From contig JAAEQP010001846.1 of the NCBI GenBank assembly GCA_024231375.1, positions 1-6,520 on the forward strand: DNA of 6,520 nt, in the 5' to 3' direction. How positions within the stretch are numbered: position 1 is the stretch's first letter; each line of letters begins with the position of its first letter. This DNA is from a bacterium. Its GTDB lineage: Bacteria; Hydrogenedentota; Hydrogenedentia; Hydrogenedentiales; SLHB01. Position numbers and translations under genes: made by a program. Positions 1 to 6,520 of the stretch are shown in pieces. Under the pieces are notes generated by a model, which saw only the letters and a program-made list of their open reading frames with translations, was not told the origin of the DNA and ran no database searches.

Positions 1-718
1 CTGCGCCGTCGATCTTGGCCGCCTCGTAGTACACGTTTGGAATGGCTTGCAGACCAGCCAGGTTGATGATCATGGAGCCGCCCAGGGTCCAGCAACTCAT
101 GAGAATCAGCGAACTAAGGGCTCCACGTTCACTTGAGATCCATCCAGGCAGCAGCGTGTCGGCATCAGCCCGGCCAAACACCAACTGCAGCGGCCACGCC
201 ACCGCGTGGGAGAGCCAGCTATCCAGCCCGAGGAAATCGAAGACCTTGGCCAAACCGATGTTGATGAGTCCCTGGCTGGGACTGAACAACCACAGCCATA
301 GCAACGAAATCGCCACGCCTCCCAAGACCATCGGTAGATAGAAAGCCGTCCGGTAGAAGGTGATGCCCCGCGTCTGGCGGTTGAGGAGGAGCGCCAACGC
401 CAACCCGCCCACAAGCTGAAGCGGAATGCTGATGAGTGAGTACTTGATCGTCACGTACAGGGACTGCCAGAACAGAGGGTCGTCCGTGAACAGCTTTCGG
501 TAGTTTGTGAGTCCCACCCACCGTAGCGTGTCGCGCACCGCGGACGGGTCGTACCGGCAGAAGCTGAGCGACATGGAAGCCGCCATCGGGCCGAGAATGA
601 ACACGCAGAACCCGATGATCCACGGCGTGATGAAGAGGTAGCCGGAAAAGGCTTCCCGCACCCGTTGTCTGCTCACACCGTTGCCCACGAACCCTCCCAA
701 GCATGGTCGTGAATTCAT
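1..718 (-). CDS. Carbohydrate ABC transporter permease, MalF/UgpA type (3' end outside window)
   Basis: Inner-membrane permease subunit of a CUT1-type sugar importer; it would pair with a second permease, an ATPase and a binding protein, none of them visible here. Translating the minus strand gives 239 codons that run off the window. After a basic N-terminus, TM1 spans about residues 27-53 (GYLFITPWIIGF), followed by the family-typical WVGLTNYRKLF at 67-77. Further hydrophobic segments lie at about 86-112, 122-145 and 200-222. The visible part ends in the cytoplasmic EAA loop, YYEAAKIDGA at 230-239, which docks to the ATPase. About 50-60 C-terminal residues should be missing. ATG at 718 has a weak GGGA seven bases upstream. 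GTG at 688 sits close behind GGGAGG, and GTG at 676 would give the typical short start MSRQRVREAFSGYLF, so the true start is uncertain. The loop between residues 160 and 200 looks longer than usual. Family assignment is firm; substrate unknown. Confidence 0.93.
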   Translation of the reverse strand, partial: MNSRPCLGGFVGNGVSRQRVREAFSGYLFITPWIIGFCVFILGPMAASMSLSFCRYDPSAVRDTLRWVGLTNYRKLFTDDPLFWQSLYVTIKYSLISIPLQLVGGLALALLLNRQTRGITFYRTAFYLPMVLGGVAISLLWLWLFSPSQGLINIGLAKVFDFLGLDSWLSHAVAWPLQLVFGRADADTLLPGWISSERGALSSLILMSCWTLGGSMIINLAGLQAIPNVYYEAAKIDGA

Positions 719-746
719 GCCGTTCCCATCCGCCAGCGTCCCGCAT

Positions 747-775
747 AGGATAGGGGACCGTCGGCGGCACAGCAA
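747..775 (-). promoter_or_regulatory. Candidate sigma70-type promoter for the permease
   Basis: On the minus strand TTGCTG (775-770) is followed after exactly 17 bases by TATCCT (752-747). Transcription would start near 740, giving a leader of about 22 bases to the ATG at 718 or about 52 to the GTG at 688. The -35 matches the consensus only at TTG and the -10 at four of six positions. Spacing and location are good, but the consensus for this lineage is unknown, so this is a candidate only. Confidence 0.3.
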
Positions 776-800
776 GCTCGCGGCACGGTTGCCGACGCCG

Positions 801-809
801 TGGTATGCT
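801..809 (+). promoter_or_regulatory. Candidate extended -10 element for the 1050-residue protein gene
   Basis: TGGTATGCT has the TGnTATnnT form of an extended -10 box and lies about 68 bases before the ATG at 877. No convincing -35 is seen 16-18 bases upstream. A short inverted repeat, CACGG (784-788) and CCGTG (798-802), abuts and slightly overlaps it and might be an operator half-site pair, though a 5-bp stem is common by chance in DNA this GC-rich. Confidence 0.22.
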
Positions 810-865
810 TACAGCGCTCGGATGGTCCACGGGCATTGTCCCGTTCATTGCGCCCGACGCGCGAT

Positions 866-869
866 AGGA
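866..869 (+). promoter_or_regulatory. Ribosome binding site supporting the start at 877
   Basis: AGGA lies seven bases before the ATG at 877. An in-frame TAG at 865-867 overlaps this site, so no longer N-terminus is possible in this frame and ATG 877 is the first usable start. Confidence 0.6.
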
Positions 870-876
870 ATCGCTC

Positions 877-3800
877 ATGAGAGGGTTGTTGGCATTTGCG
901 TGCATGGCCGTGTGTGCTGCTGGGCCGGCGAGCGCGGTTGCTGCCGGGCAATCCGCAACCACACCGATACCCCCCGAAGCCCTGGCAGTGTGGGAGAGCG
1001 CGTCCTCACAACTGGGAGACGTTGTCAGGACCGCCCTTCCCGATGCCGAAGTCACGTACTCGCGACAGCGCCTTGAAGTCTCGGTCAATGTGAGCAAGCA
1101 AGGCGTCGTGCGCCCGACTTCAAAGAGCGGAGAGATGTCCCCTCGGTTGGAGATCGGTCCGGAGCCCGACGGTCTCCATGTCATCGCCTGGATTGGCGAC
1201 GGTATCGATCAGGCTATGCGCCCACAACTCTGCGACAGACCCCCATGGCAAGTCTACCTCGACAGGGCGCCGATCAAGGGAACCGGCCTGTACATCAAGG
1301 CGAACATAGCATTCGGCAAGGATGTTGATCGGGAGCTGATCCACAGGCTTCGCTCCGAGCTGCCCCTTGCGGCCAACGCATTGGCGGAGGCGTTGCAGCG
1401 TGAGGGCGTCGCGCGGCAGGTTCCGGTACCTTGGGGCGAGCCCGTGGATGGTTTGCAGGCGGCGCTTGTCAGGGAGGACGGAGCGGGCGCCGTACGTGTT
1501 GGGGACACCGTGTCCTTCCGCTTCGACGTACGGAACGCGGGTACCGAGCCGATTCGGTTGACGCACACCGATCCGCCGCATTCCTACTGGTCGCTCGGCG
1601 CATGCGACAGCGCCGGGGAGATGGCACCCGTGCTTGTGCCTCCGGTTCCCGGCTCAGCAGTCGTACATGCAAAGATCCTCGACCCTGGCGAAACGGTAAC
1701 ACTGATGCGCTTCCCCCTCGCGGTGCGTCCTGTGGGGTGGGAGGGGCCCATCGACGGCCTGGTCATGTTCGCGGCGCCAAGGGAGTACACGGTGCGCCAC
1801 ACTGCGTCCATCGGGATGAAGCCTGACTGGTGCGGCTGTCTGGCGACAGCACCCATAGCGTTGAACGTCAAGGAGGCCGACGGCGCATCGGTCCCCCCGA
1901 CGAGTGGGGGAGCCTATGCCGAGGAGGGCGTGCGGGCTGTTCTGCTGGCACTCCAGGCATACGGTCGCTTGGGCTACCCCGTGTTCCTGCAGGAGGGCGA
2001 CCCTTTCGTGCTGGACCTCAGGGACCGCAGGAAGGGGTGGGCGGAACAGTGCGCAGCTCTGTCGCCGGCCGCTGTGGCGTACTTGGGGTACGTGGCGGCG
2101 GCACACCCCGACGAGCACGTCCGTGCGCGGGCCTGCATGTCCCTCGGCGCGACAAAGAAGGTTGGCGCGGCCGGAGTGTTGGTTGGGAGCCTGACTGACC
2201 CATCCGTTCGTGTGCGGTGCAGAGCGGCCCGCGCTCTGGGCGACCTCCGTTCGGAAACGCACGTAGCAGCTCTACAGGGCCTCGCGGCCACCGATCCCGA
2301 CGCATCGGTACGGGCGGACGCCTGCTACGCCCTTGGCCACATTGGGAGCCGAAAGGCGACGGATGGTCTGCTCGCGGCACTACAGACGGAGGACAACGAG
2401 AGCGTAAGAGGAGCCACGATTCTCGCACTGGGATGGATAGCCGACCCGACCGCGTTGGACTCTCTCAAGAAGCTTCTGGAGGCCGCCGAAGACGAAGACC
2501 GGCGCGGGATCGAGGCTGCGATCCGCAACATCGAGGACCCGGAGTACTGGGATCTCGGGGTCAAGGGGGGCGTCTCGGATCATGACCTCTACCGCTTTCT
2601 GGTAGAGGAGCTCGACCTCGGTGACCCTATTCAGCCCGATGCCGACGGGTACCTTCCCGATCCGTTTACCAGGCAACGACAGGGCTCAGATAGGTACGTT
2701 TTGATTGGGCATCATACCCGCGCCTTTGGCGCGCCCGAGGGCGACATCATCTACCTGCCGGACGGGGAGCAGTACTATGTTCGGGAGAACATCCCCGACT
2801 CGACCTCCTGGCGCTACTACGGGCCGTTTGAGGGCAACCCTCACGATCTCGCCCGCGAGAAGTTGATGGCCACAGCCCGACTGACCCCACCACCCGGCAA
2901 GGGCGAGGCGGCCCTGCCCGTGAAGCGCGTGGGCGACCGCGTGTGGATCGAGGGGGCGAAGGAGATGTTTTACCGGCACTTCGAGGAGAAGGATAGCGGG
3001 AAAACGACGCCGTGGTCGGATCAGTGCGGCACGTATATGCTTCTGGCGCAGATGCGGATTGCCGGCTGGGACATCGGCTACCCAGGCCTCAACGCGATGG
3101 CGGGATACGGTCCCCGGTTCGGGTATGCGCCCCGGCCGGACGACTACTGGGTGTGTCACTACATCCCACCCATCGACCGGGAGGATCGCATCGCGCATGC
3201 GACCGGGTGCCAGTATCGTTGGCGGCAGTACCACGACGTCGAGGACTACTGGCAGGCGCTCACGCAAGCCATCGACGAGGGACAGGCGGTGTACGGACCC
3301 AACGAGGAGGGCGTGCTGTTCATCGGCTATGTCGACGCGACGGAACCCGCCGAACGAAGGGTGATGCCGTTGGCGGCCGTGTTCGTCGAGGACGACGAGT
3401 GGACGTGGGGCCAGTTCACGAAATGGCACGCGCGCCCCATGGTCAACGGCTGGCTCGGGCGTATCGCGAAGACGGTCGATCCCCACCTGCCCAAAGAGTC
3501 GGCCATCGAGGTCATGGCAGTGATGGCGGCCGCGGCGTCGGGGAACGACAGCCGCCGCAAACCGGATGACGGGGTAACGTGGGGGGTCGCGGGTGTCGAG
3601 GCGTACGCGCGCGACCTCGCCGACGTGGCGAAGTCGGGCGCGGCTGAGGACAAGGGCGGCTACTTCCAGGGCGGGTGGCGGGCGTGCCACAATGTGTACC
3701 CGCAGATTTCAGGACGTCCGGCTTCGGCAACCTATCTCAAACGCATCGCGCCGCTGTTCGACGGCACAGTGCGGGACAGCATGCTGGCGGCCGCCGTCGA

Positions 3801-4029
3801 GTACGACAAGGCCACGGAATCGTGGGGCGCGTACCTCGCCCAACTGGGCGGAGACGCGGATCGCACGGTCGATGTCGACCACGAGACCGCCTGGACGACG
3901 GAGAAGTACCGCAAGGCGGGCGCGGCCGCCGTCGCCCAGGCCGCTCAACACGAACGGGCCGCGCTCGATCACCTGGTGCAGGCGCTGACGGCGTTGAACG
4001 TGGCGGTGCCGGTGCTGCCGGACCGGTAG
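877..4029 (+). CDS. Exported multidomain protein: Ig-like domain, HEAT repeats, BtrH/C39-like papain-fold C-terminus
   Basis: 1050 residues, function unknown. A Sec signal peptide (MRGLLAFACMAVCAAGPASA) predicts cleavage near A20 or A23, so the protein acts outside the cytoplasm. Residues 25-185 match nothing I recognise. Residues 190-332 look like an Ig-like beta-sandwich (VGDTVSFRFDVRNAG near 208-222) carrying a CGC pair at C319/C321. Four HEAT/PBS-lyase repeats span about 409-555, with a 31-32 residue period marked by V415, V446, V478 and V510 in VRxxAxxxLG. The C-terminal half resembles BtrH/C39-like proteins: VWIEGA (689-694), DQCGTY with candidate nucleophile C717, then WVCHYIPP (758-765), a GQAVYG strand, and FIGYVD (815-820). 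A helical tail follows, with GVEAYARDLAD at 906-916 and GGYFQGGWRACH from 927. That similarity is recalled, not computed. HEAT repeats suggest protein or polymer binding; the tail suggests hydrolase or acyltransferase ancestry. Its gene diverges from the permease gene. Confidence 0.9.
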   Translation: MRGLLAFACMAVCAAGPASAVAAGQSATTPIPPEALAVWESASSQLGDVVRTALPDAEVTYSRQRLEVSVNVSKQGVVRPTSKSGEMSPRLEIGPEPDGLHVIAWIGDGIDQAMRPQLCDRPPWQVYLDRAPIKGTGLYIKANIAFGKDVDRELIHRLRSELPLAANALAEALQREGVARQVPVPWGEPVDGLQAALVREDGAGAVRVGDTVSFRFDVRNAGTEPIRLTHTDPPHSYWSLGACDSAGEMAPVLVPPVPGSAVVHAKILDPGETVTLMRFPLAVRPVGWEGPIDGLVMFAAPREYTVRHTASIGMKPDWCGCLATAPIALNVKEADGASVPPTSGGAYAEEGVRAVLLALQAYGRLGYPVFLQEGDPFVLDLRDRRKGWAEQCAALSPAAVAYLGYVAAAHPDEHVRARACMSLGATKKVGAAGVLVGSLTDPSVRVRCRAARALGDLRSETHVAALQGLAATDPDASVRADACYALGHIGSRKATDGLLAALQTEDNESVRGATILALGWIADPTALDSLKKLLEAAEDEDRRGIEAAIRNIEDPEYWDLGVKGGVSDHDLYRFLVEELDLGDPIQPDADGYLPDPFTRQRQGSDRYVLIGHHTRAFGAPEGDIIYLPDGEQYYVRENIPDSTSWRYYGPFEGNPHDLAREKLMATARLTPPPGKGEAALPVKRVGDRVWIEGAKEMFYRHFEEKDSGKTTPWSDQCGTYMLLAQMRIAGWDIGYPGLNAMAGYGPRFGYAPRPDDYWVCHYIPPIDREDRIAHATGCQYRWRQYHDVEDYWQALTQAIDEGQAVYGPNEEGVLFIGYVDATEPAERRVMPLAAVFVEDDEWTWGQFTKWHARPMVNGWLGRIAKTVDPHLPKESAIEVMAVMAAAASGNDSRRKPDDGVTWGVAGVEAYARDLADVAKSGAAEDKGGYFQGGWRACHNVYPQISGRPASATYLKRIAPLFDGTVRDSMLAAAVEYDKATESWGAYLAQLGGDADRTVDVDHETAWTTEKYRKAGAAAVAQAAQHERAALDHLVQALTALNVAVPVLPDR
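2101..2541 (+). repeat. Four tandem HEAT/PBS-lyase-type repeats inside the 1050-residue protein
   Basis: Residues 409-555 contain four copies of a roughly 32-residue helical hairpin. Each second helix carries VRxxAxxxLG: VRARACMSLG (from 415), VRCRAARALG (from 446), VRADACYALG (from 478) and VRGATILALG (from 510). Three of the copies are preceded by an acidic D/P turn (DPSVR, DPDASVR, DNESVR). Such solenoids generally provide a binding surface. The copies differ clearly at residue level, so this is an old protein repeat and not a recent DNA duplication. Confidence 0.85.
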
Positions 4030-4110
4030 GTGTCCGGCAACATGCACGACCTCTACGAGTCGTGGGAGTTCTCCGTGTCAGGCACGACGCGGTAACTTCC
4101 CTCCGGCCCG
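4030..4110. terminator. Convergent intergenic gap with weak hairpins, possible bidirectional termination region
   Basis: This 81-base gap separates the two facing stop codons. It contains CACGAC (4045-4050) and GTCGTG (4059-4064), a perfect 6-bp stem with an 8-base loop, followed directly by the small palindrome GGAGTTCTCC (4065-4074). No T-tract follows on either strand, so classical intrinsic termination is not supported. The position between convergent genes is the main argument. Confidence 0.2.
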
Positions 4111-6291
4111 CTACTGCTCGTACTTCAGCTTTGGTCTGGGCGGCCCATCGTACGGCTCGGCGCCAAATTGTGCGTCGCGCTCTTCCACGGTCAGCAGGTC
4201 GGGGTCGGTTGTGGCCGGTGCCTCAATGAATCCGTAGTAGCGCGCCATCCAGTAGGCGTCGAGATAGCTGGACGGGTCGAGGATGCCGTAGTTGCCGCCG
4301 CCGTCCAGTTCCAAGGGGTCCCGGTCCCATCGGCGCACGCCCTGCTCGCGCGGTCCCATCGCCTTTGTGTTCGACACGTAGTTGGTGAGTCCTTCGGGCA
4401 CCTGCAGGTCGTGGCGGTGGGAGTTGGTGAACCGGTAGTTGGTGCAGTCCAGCGGATAATCGCGCAGGTGCTGGACAGCGGCCTCATTGCGGCATTTGTT
4501 CCCCGTGAGCGCTCCGTAGATGAAATGGAACCACGCCTGGCCTTCGAAGCGCTTCACTTCCCAGCTTCGCTGCATGCTACGCACATACATGGCCCGTAGA
4601 CGCGGGTCGGTTTCGCAGTTCAGCAAGGGGTAGTAGCCCAGGAAGGCCAGACGGTCGTCGAAGTGGGTGTAGAAGGGGAAGGTCATCTTCGCCCTGAGTG
4701 TGTTTTCGGGATAACCCCATTCGACCAGTTGCGCCTTGGCCTTCCGGTACTTTTCGGTATCGCCGACGATGTGCTGCGTCACGGCCATGATATTCATCGC
4801 CTGTCCCGAATTGAGGCCGTGTTCGGCGATATGCGCTGGGCTGTTGATGAAATCGGGGTCCCAACGCGCCCAAACGGTCGGCTTTCCGTCGAGATCCCGC
4901 AGCACCCAGCCGCTGTCGATGATGTGGTCCGTCATTCGCTTCACGTGGTCCCGCACGGCTTCCTTGTCCTCGCCTTCGGCGACAAGATCGTGGAAGACCA
5001 ACATGCTGTAGTACTGAGACGCCACCTCGTCGCTGGACGTGTCTCCTTTCCACCGCCACTTGCCGTCTTCCGTGGGATTCCATTCCGAGGGTCGCCCGGC
5101 AGACCCCGTGGCCGCCAACGTGGCCTCCTCGCCTTCCGCATAGATCGCGCGGGCCGGGAATCCGTCGATGGACGTGATCTCTTCGCTCCACTTCACCGAT
5201 TTGAATACATCGATCGCTTCCGCCCGCACGTCCGGGTCGCCGGTGACGGCGTATTCAAAGCAGAGGGCGTCGAGATAGTGGCACGCCCAGCCGACGTCGT
5301 TGTCGCTGAGGAAGCGGATGTAGCCCCCCTCATCCTTTCGAAACAGTTCATTCACGAATCCGAGGCGTTTCATGCCCCACTCTTCGATCCAACGCTTGTG
5401 CCAGGCCGCCTTCTTCTGAAGGGTATAGGGCTCGTAGGTGATGATGCCGAGTCCGCCGTCCGTGGCAATGTAGGCGACGTTGTCGCCGCACGCGATGGCA
5501 TTCACCTTCTCGTTCGGAAGCCACCGGTCGCAGCCGAAGTAATGGAAGTCACCGTCCACCACCCGGATGGCGCCGCGCATGGTGCCCACCCAGTAATCGC
5601 CGTCGAACCCTTCCGCGACGCACGTGGTGTCTTCGTAGCAGAGGCCTTCGGCGCCCGTGAGCGTATTCCAACTCATGCCGCGCAGCACCGCCAGCCCCTT
5701 GTCCGTCGGCACCAGAAGCCGACTGCCTATCGCCAGCATGTCCCGGGTCGCCGAGGCGCGAGGCAGATGCCCCCAGTCCTGGACGTTCTCATAGTCGAAC
5801 TGGCCGTCCTGCAGGAAGCCCAGTTGGCCGCCGTGCCGCACGTAGATGGTTTCGCTGTACGACGCCACGCCGAGTATCGACCACCGGCTCCTGTTGCCGT
5901 CGACCACCTCAAGAGCATCACCCTGCAACCGATGCACCTGCTTCACCGACGCAACGACCACGCCGTCGTTGTGTGTGCACACATCGACGAAGGCACCATC
6001 CGCCACCTTCGTCCACGTGCCGTCCGCAAAGCGCCATAGCCCGTCTTCGGCCACGGCCCAGAGGACACCGTCCAACACGCGCAGGCGTCCGGTCTTCGAC
6101 TTGGGACCGTCCACGGCGACCAAAGCGTCCCCCTCGACAACAGACACGCCGCTGCCGTGTCCGACATAGACTTGGCCGTTCACCACCGCGACCGCCAGAA
6201 GCGGATGCTTCGTCTCGATCTTGCTGCCGACTTCCTGGAGATACACCTCGTCGACGATGGGTTGCCATCGCGGGTTCTCGGGTATGGGCAA
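4111..6291 (-). CDS. Exported beta-propeller plus (alpha/alpha)-toroid protein, function unknown
   Basis: 726 residues read from TTG at 6291, but that TTG is probably not the real start. Residues about 25-290 form short repeats of roughly 40-45 residues with strands such as NGQVYVGHGSGVSVV, DGVLWAVAEDGLWRF and GDYWVGTMRGAIRVV. This pattern is typical of two-component-regulator-type propeller blades. From about residue 300 (W297 in AAWHKRW) the protein becomes alpha-helical, with many W, Y, H and D residues. It contains WRWKGDTSSDE (G416 to E422), a DxWVLRDLDGKPTVWARW-like segment and EHGLNSGQAM (H491). This looks like an (alpha/alpha) barrel of the glycosidase/epimerase type. I recall the GDTSSDE-containing domain from uncharacterised secreted proteins of Planctomycetes and Verrucomicrobia. 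Known roles of similar folds suggest carbohydrate binding or turnover, which is inference. The ORF is intact to the TAG at 4111-4113. It converges on the 1050-residue protein gene, and its signal peptide lies upstream in another frame. Confidence 0.85.
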   Translation of the reverse strand: MPIPENPRWQPIVDEVYLQEVGSKIETKHPLLAVAVVNGQVYVGHGSGVSVVEGDALVAVDGPKSKTGRLRVLDGVLWAVAEDGLWRFADGTWTKVADGAFVDVCTHNDGVVVASVKQVHRLQGDALEVVDGNRSRWSILGVASYSETIYVRHGGQLGFLQDGQFDYENVQDWGHLPRASATRDMLAIGSRLLVPTDKGLAVLRGMSWNTLTGAEGLCYEDTTCVAEGFDGDYWVGTMRGAIRVVDGDFHYFGCDRWLPNEKVNAIACGDNVAYIATDGGLGIITYEPYTLQKKAAWHKRWIEEWGMKRLGFVNELFRKDEGGYIRFLSDNDVGWACHYLDALCFEYAVTGDPDVRAEAIDVFKSVKWSEEITSIDGFPARAIYAEGEEATLAATGSAGRPSEWNPTEDGKWRWKGDTSSDEVASQYYSMLVFHDLVAEGEDKEAVRDHVKRMTDHIIDSGWVLRDLDGKPTVWARWDPDFINSPAHIAEHGLNSGQAMNIMAVTQHIVGDTEKYRKAKAQLVEWGYPENTLRAKMTFPFYTHFDDRLAFLGYYPLLNCETDPRLRAMYVRSMQRSWEVKRFEGQAWFHFIYGALTGNKCRNEAAVQHLRDYPLDCTNYRFTNSHRHDLQVPEGLTNYVSNTKAMGPREQGVRRWDRDPLELDGGGNYGILDPSSYLDAYWMARYYGFIEAPATTDPDLLTVEERDAQFGAEPYDGPPRPKLKYEQ

Positions 6292-6386
6292 GCCAGCCCA
6301 GGCGGCGGAAGAAAGCCCAGGGCGCAGAGCCTGGGTTGCGACAGGCGTGCTCCGCGCCCCCGAGAGGGCGCAGCTTGGATGGGCAT
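6292..6386 (-). other. Out-of-frame signal peptide region of the propeller-toroid gene (probable frameshift)
   Basis: The minus frame of the 726-residue protein stays open upstream of TTG 6291 to a TAG at 6409-6411, yet it has no ATG, GTG or other TTG there. Directly before TTG it encodes LSSAAWAG, an ideal signal-peptidase I site (AWA then G). In a neighbouring frame ATG 6386 starts a basic N-terminus that leads into RLCALGFL, a hydrophobic core, and then changes to an unlikely proline-rich stretch. Joining the two frames around 6302-6315 gives a complete signal peptide: positive N-region, core LCALGFL, then SAAWA. AGGGGA at 6398-6403 (minus strand) lies 11 bases before ATG 6386, whereas TTG 6291 has no ribosome binding site. 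One extra base on the coding strand would restore the frame. This may be an assembly error, a real mutation or, less likely, programmed frameshifting. Confidence 0.55.
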
Positions 6387-6520
6387 CCCGATTCTGGTCC
6401 CCTACTTGCTAATCGATCTTCGATCGTTGTCGTCACCAGCCGCGGGAGAGTCGCCGGCTCGAACTGCGACTCCGTGAGACCTGAACCGCGCACCTTCGTA
6501 GCGTATATTCTCTGGTGAGC
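6387..6520. other. Upstream region of the propeller-toroid gene, no gene supported
   Basis: No coding potential is convincing here. The stretch should hold the minus-strand promoter. TCGATC occurs twice in quick succession at about 6413-6425, and an AT-rich TATATT sits at 6504-6509 (plus strand), but no -35 partner is clear on either strand. A GTG at 6515-6517 is too close to the window edge to judge. Confidence 0.3.

Noticed and set aside
219..1184. A 321-codon minus-strand open frame across the divergent intergenic region
   Set aside because: It overlaps both the permease in a different frame and the start of the plus-strand gene. The permease frame carries unmistakable ABC-permease sequence with the EAA loop, so this is a shadow.
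2686..3690. A 334-codon open frame on the minus strand inside the 1050-residue protein gene
   Set aside because: It lies entirely opposite a well-supported coding region, its composition (R, V, P, H rich) is that of an antisense shadow in GC-rich DNA, and no domain is recognisable.
4663..6039. A 458-codon open frame on the plus strand opposite the propeller-toroid gene
   Set aside because: It mirrors the codons of the minus-strand gene, shows no domain or signal peptide, and the minus-strand protein has clear repeats and motifs.
6316..6335. CCCAGG / CCTGGG inverted repeat with an 8-base loop, possible terminator or regulatory hairpin
   Set aside because: It falls inside the reconstructed signal-peptide coding region, is only 6 bp in stem and has no T-tract; the GC content makes it expected by chance.
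5918..6493. A 191-codon minus-strand open frame starting at 6493 over the start of the propeller-toroid gene
   Set aside because: Arg/Gly-rich shadow without a signal peptide or domain. It is not the frame that supplies the hydrophobic core of the split signal peptide.
6504..6517. TATATT followed by a GTG, as a promoter and start for a plus-strand gene leaving the window
   Set aside because: The -10-like box is only a few bases before the GTG, no -35 is seen and only two codons are visible.
1..6520. CRISPR arrays, insertion sequences, tRNA or rRNA genes, phage or toxin-antitoxin modules
   Set aside because: No regularly spaced repeats, terminal inverted repeats, transposase motifs or tRNA-like cloverleaf sequence were seen by eye; nearly all the DNA is explained by the three genes.

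Overview
This is a GC-rich window with no RNA genes, mobile elements or CRISPR. It holds three protein genes: the first two are transcribed divergently, the second and third convergently. The organism is probably a free-living, GC-rich bacterium with a large secreted proteome. Planctomycetota, Hydrogenedentota, Armatimonadota or similar groups fit best. That placement rests on remembered domain combinations (secreted HEAT-repeat proteins, propeller plus toroid proteins, sugar ABC permeases with a long loop). No marker gene is present to confirm it.

Layout. (1) 1-718, minus strand: the first ~239 codons of a MalF/UgpA-type carbohydrate ABC transporter permease, cut by the window edge just after its EAA loop. 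(2) 719-876: a 158-base divergent intergenic region with a plausible promoter for the permease and a weaker one for the plus-strand gene. (3) 877-4029, plus strand: a 1050-residue exported protein. Its parts are a signal peptide, an unrecognised N-terminal domain, an Ig-like beta-sandwich, four HEAT/PBS-lyase repeats, and a C-terminal region resembling BtrH/C39-like papain-fold proteins. (4) 4030-4110: a short convergent gap with weak hairpins. (5) 4111-6291, minus strand: a 726-residue protein with an N-terminal beta-propeller and a C-terminal all-alpha domain that looks like an (alpha/alpha) toroid of the glycoside-hydrolase/epimerase type. Its signal peptide appears to lie in a different frame, at about 6292-6386, which implies a frameshift or a one-base sequence error. 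(6) 6387-6520: upstream DNA with no supported gene.

How the genes might work together (inference): the permease imports a carbohydrate and the two exported proteins act outside the cytoplasmic membrane. The permease and the 1050-residue protein share a divergent control region, so they may be co-regulated. No substrate-binding protein, second permease or regulator is visible, so the substrate cannot be named. The least described items are the HEAT plus papain-like exported protein, the propeller-toroid protein, and the disrupted signal peptide of the latter.
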